Below are positions 38,585 to 40,989 of a DNA stretch of 40,989 nt, in pieces. The notes under the pieces were generated by a model, which was not told the origin of the DNA, made no database searches, and saw only the letters and a program-made list of their open reading frames with translations. Position 1 is the stretch's first letter. Each line of letters starts with the position of its first letter. The translations under genes and the position numbers were made by a program. This DNA comes from Burkholderiales bacterium (GTDB lineage Bacteria; Pseudomonadota; Gammaproteobacteria; Burkholderiales; SG8-41): positions 1-40,989 of the forward strand of contig JALHND010000013.1 in the NCBI GenBank assembly GCA_022843705.1, in the 5' to 3' direction.

Positions 38585-39589
38585 TCAGGGGATGACGGTG
38601 ACGATGCGCCGTTCGTCTATCGACTGCAGCACGGCGTTGGTGACCGCGACGATGTACTGGCTGTCCTCGCCATCGGGCAGCAGGCTGCGTTTGCCGGCGA
38701 CGTCATTCTCGAAGGCCCGCACCTGCAGCTCGTAGGCGGGGCTGGCCGGGAAACGTTCCTCCTCGATCCTGCCACGGGCGTCGCGCAGGGTGATCACGTG
38801 TTCCTTCGCGAAACGCAGCGGCGAGGTGACCAGCGTGGCCTCGCTGCCCTCGATCAGCAGGTTGTTTTCGGCGTTGCCGACTTCGCGGGTGGCCTTGGCC
38901 AGCGCATGACAGTCACCCTCCAGCCTGCCGAGCACGGTCATCGTGTCGTCGGGCTTGCGCTCGCGGCGGTCTGGATGGGTGAAGGCCGAGACTTCGACAA
39001 AGCGTTGTCCGGTCACGTACTGGATCAGGTCAAGCAGGTGCACGCCGACGTCGTAGATCACGCCGCCCTGCTCGAAATCATTGCGCCAGGAGACGCGGGA
39101 GCCGAGTCCGGAGGCGCGTTCCAGCGACACTTCGGCCAATCGCCCGAGCCTTCCCGAACGCACGATTTCACGCGCACGGACCACGGCGGCATCGAGCCGG
39201 ATCTGGTGGGCGATGCGCAGCACGATGCCTGCCTTGCGGCAGGCATCGACCATTTCGCGGGCCTGCGCCGTTTTCATCGCGAACGGTTTCTCACAAAGGA
39301 TGTGTTTGCCGGCGGCTGCGACCTTGAGGACCGCGGCATGATGCATGGCATTGGGCAGCGCGATGTAGACGGCATCGACCTCAGGGTCATTTACCAGGCC
39401 GTCGAGGTCGGCATGCTGGCGCGGGACGCTGAACTTCCCGGCAAAGGCACGGGTTTTTTCCGGCGTGCTGCCGAGGCAGGCGGTCAGTTCGGATCCCGGG
39501 CTTTTGACGATGCCGGGGGCAACAAAGTCCGTGGCGACCCAGCCGAGTCCGACCACGCCCCAGCGAAGGATATGTTGCCGGTCAGTCAT
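38585..39589 (-). CDS. Gfo/Idh/MocA family oxidoreductase
   Basis: A 334-residue NAD(P)-dependent dehydrogenase. The N-terminal Rossmann motif is WGVVGLGWVATDF, followed by the family motifs VYIALPNAMHH and ILCEKPFAMK (Lys of EKP). The C-terminal alpha/beta domain carries YDVGVHLLDLIQYVTGQ with the catalytic-region Asp and His. Substrates are usually sugars or cyclitols; here it is unknown. It heads the leftward cluster with the Bug receptor, DUF1330, VOC and TRAP-type genes. No clear Shine-Dalgarno precedes the ATG. Confidence 0.9.
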   Translation of the reverse strand: MTDRQHILRWGVVGLGWVATDFVAPGIVKSPGSELTACLGSTPEKTRAFAGKFSVPRQHADLDGLVNDPEVDAVYIALPNAMHHAAVLKVAAAGKHILCEKPFAMKTAQAREMVDACRKAGIVLRIAHQIRLDAAVVRAREIVRSGRLGRLAEVSLERASGLGSRVSWRNDFEQGGVIYDVGVHLLDLIQYVTGQRFVEVSAFTHPDRRERKPDDTMTVLGRLEGDCHALAKATREVGNAENNLLIEGSEATLVTSPLRFAKEHVITLRDARGRIEEERFPASPAYELQVRAFENDVAGKRSLLPDGEDSQYIVAVTNAVLQSIDERRIVTVIP

Positions 39590-39612
39590 GAATCAGCTGA
39601 TAACGATGAACC

Positions 39613-39667
39613 ATGAATGATGAGCGATGAGCAAAAAACAGGGACGTGTTCATCACTCATCATTCAT
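39613..39667. repeat. Long inverted repeat between moeA and the oxidoreductase gene
   Basis: Two 18-base arms (39613-39630 and 39650-39667) match at 17 of 18 positions around a 19-base loop. The arms are built of ATGA/GATGA units. It lies in the 85-base gap downstream of moeA and could be a transcript-end hairpin or a dispersed repeat. Confidence 0.75.
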
Positions 39668-39674
39668 CGCCACC

Positions 39675-40946
39675 CTAAATCACTCCTTCCATGACCTGCA
39701 CGTCGACCAGTGTGCCGGGTGTGACGTTGCCCTGTTCAGTGGGCAGGATGATGAAGCAGTTCGCTTCCGACATCGAGCGCAGGATGCCGGATCCCTGTTC
39801 GCCGGTGACGCGGACACTGAGATTGCCGGAAGCGTCGAGTGACAATATGCCGCGCTGGAACTCGGTGCGGCCCGGGGCCTTTTTCAGTGTCGAAGTGCAG
39901 GGGACACGGAAAGAGGGCAGCGGGTCTATGGGATCGCGGCCGGAGAGCTTCAGCAGCGCATCGCGCACGAACTGGTAGAAAGTGACCATCACCGAGACCG
40001 GGTTGCCGGGCAGCCCGAAGAAATGGGCCTTGCCGATCTTGCCGTAAGCCAGCGGGCGTCCCGGTTTCATCGCGATTTTCCAGAACACCACTTCGCCGAG
40101 GCGGTTCAGCAGCTCTTTCACGAAATCGGCTTCTCCCACCGAAACGCCGCCGCTGGTGATGACCACATCGGCAACAGCGGCCGCTTCGCGGAACGCCGCT
40201 TCCAGCAGCTGCGGATCGTCGCGCACCACCCCCATGTCGATGATCTCGCAGCCCATGCGCGTCAGCATGCCGTGGATGGTGTAACGGTTGCTGTCGTAGA
40301 TCTGCCCTTCGCCCAGCGGCGAGCCGATCGAGACCAGTTCATCACCGGTCGAGAAAAACGCGACCCGCAGCCGGCGGTAAACCGGCACTTCGGCGATGCC
40401 GAGTGAGGCGATCAGGCCGATCTCGGCCGGCCGCAACGGCTGACCGCGGCGCAGCGCCGGCTGGCCGCGTTGCAGGTCTTCGCCGGCCTTGCGCAGGTTC
40501 TGTCCCTTCCGGTGTCCGCCGCCGACGGTGACCTGGCCGTCCTTTGCCTCGACATGCTCCTGCATGACGATGGTATCGGCGCCCGCGGGAACCACGCCGC
40601 CGGTCATGATGCGCACGGCTTCGCCTTCATTGACGGCAGCCGGGTAGGGCACGCCGGCGAAGGAGCTTCCGGCAACCGTCAGCGTGACCTTGCCGTCGGC
40701 CTTCAGATCCGCAAACCGCAGGGCATAACCGTCCATTGCCGAGTTGTCATGCGACGGCACATCGACAGGAGAAATCACGTCCTCGGCGAGCACGCGGCCG
40801 AGCGCGGCGCGCACCGCAACGCGTTCGACCGTGGAGATCGGGGACAGGAATTTCGCGATGACTTCACGCGCCTTCGGCACGGGCATCGAGTTGGGATCGT
40901 AATCGTCGGCGCAGGACAACTCGCGCAGTGTCGGGCTGGTGCTCAT
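39675..40946 (-). CDS. moeA: Molybdopterin molybdotransferase MoeA
   Basis: A 423-residue enzyme that inserts molybdate into adenylylated molybdopterin. Family motifs are PSHDNSAMDGYALR, AVRIMTGGVVPAGADTIVMQ, FFSTGDELV, ITSGGVSVGEADFVK and FFGLPGNPVSVMV. GAGGAA lies upstream of the ATG. It provides Mo insertion for the FDH encoded 5 kb away. The remaining 43 bases to the window edge hold no gene. Confidence 0.95.
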   Translation of the reverse strand: MSTSPTLRELSCADDYDPNSMPVPKAREVIAKFLSPISTVERVAVRAALGRVLAEDVISPVDVPSHDNSAMDGYALRFADLKADGKVTLTVAGSSFAGVPYPAAVNEGEAVRIMTGGVVPAGADTIVMQEHVEAKDGQVTVGGGHRKGQNLRKAGEDLQRGQPALRRGQPLRPAEIGLIASLGIAEVPVYRRLRVAFFSTGDELVSIGSPLGEGQIYDSNRYTIHGMLTRMGCEIIDMGVVRDDPQLLEAAFREAAAVADVVITSGGVSVGEADFVKELLNRLGEVVFWKIAMKPGRPLAYGKIGKAHFFGLPGNPVSVMVTFYQFVRDALLKLSGRDPIDPLPSFRVPCTSTLKKAPGRTEFQRGILSLDASGNLSVRVTGEQGSGILRSMSEANCFIILPTEQGNVTPGTLVDVQVMEGVI

Positions 40947-40989
40947 GGCGCATTCCTCGATGCGGGGGATGGCCGGATTCTAGCAGGGC

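Overview
The window looks like the chromosome of a GC-rich betaproteobacterium, probably Burkholderiales or a relative. The evidence is priB lying between rpsF and rpsR, two Bug/TctC-type orphan solute receptors, a MnmC-SelU-SelD set, and a formate dehydrogenase cluster with DUF3305/DUF3306 genes. Coding density is high. Intergenic gaps are short and often AT-rich, and none exceeds 300 bases. I found no tRNA, rRNA, insertion sequence or CRISPR array.

Layout. 1-2000: the end of an unidentified reading frame, a terminator, and a two-partner-secretion outer-membrane transporter (TpsB). 1.9-5.1 kb: the housekeeping operon rpsF-priB-rpsR-rplI followed by dnaB. 5.1-8.6 kb: PIN-PhoH ATPase, a BCP-type peroxiredoxin and UDP-glucose dehydrogenase. 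8.6-16.7 kb: the tRNA wobble-uridine/selenium block selU-mnmC (minus) and selD (plus), then tesA divergent from the ABC exporter pair ybbA-ybbP. selD is itself a selenoprotein gene with an in-frame TGA at codon 21. 16.7-20 kb: rmuC, mtfA and glucokinase. 20-20.8 kb: a small ParE-type toxin-antitoxin module whose toxin is frameshifted, then non-coding DNA. 20.8-23.8 kb: a Bug receptor and an N-formylglutamate amidohydrolase, divergent from a LysR regulator.

23.8-35.7 kb is a molybdenum/formate dehydrogenase region. moaA-fdhD-mobA run leftward. A ten-gene operon runs rightward: DUF3305, DUF3306, a six-cluster polyferredoxin, a TorD-like chaperone, a 62-aa Tat-signal protein, the FDH catalytic, Fe-S and cytochrome b subunits, a small lipoprotein and a Lys/Ala-rich exported protein. 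It ends at a strong terminator. moeA at the right edge completes the local Mo-cofactor genes.

35.8-39.6 kb (minus) is a compact apparent catabolic operon: Gfo/Idh/MocA oxidoreductase, Bug receptor, DUF1330 protein with an apparent ATA start, VOC-fold protein, and a TRAP DctP-type binding protein with no visible signal peptide.

Most notable are the Sec-containing SelD with a candidate bSECIS, the uncharacterised half of the FDH operon, the one-cysteine FdhD, the leaderless TRAP receptor, the ATA-start DUF1330 gene, the broken ParE toxin, and a dispersed AT-rich repeat (19 identical bases in two copies, a third related copy).
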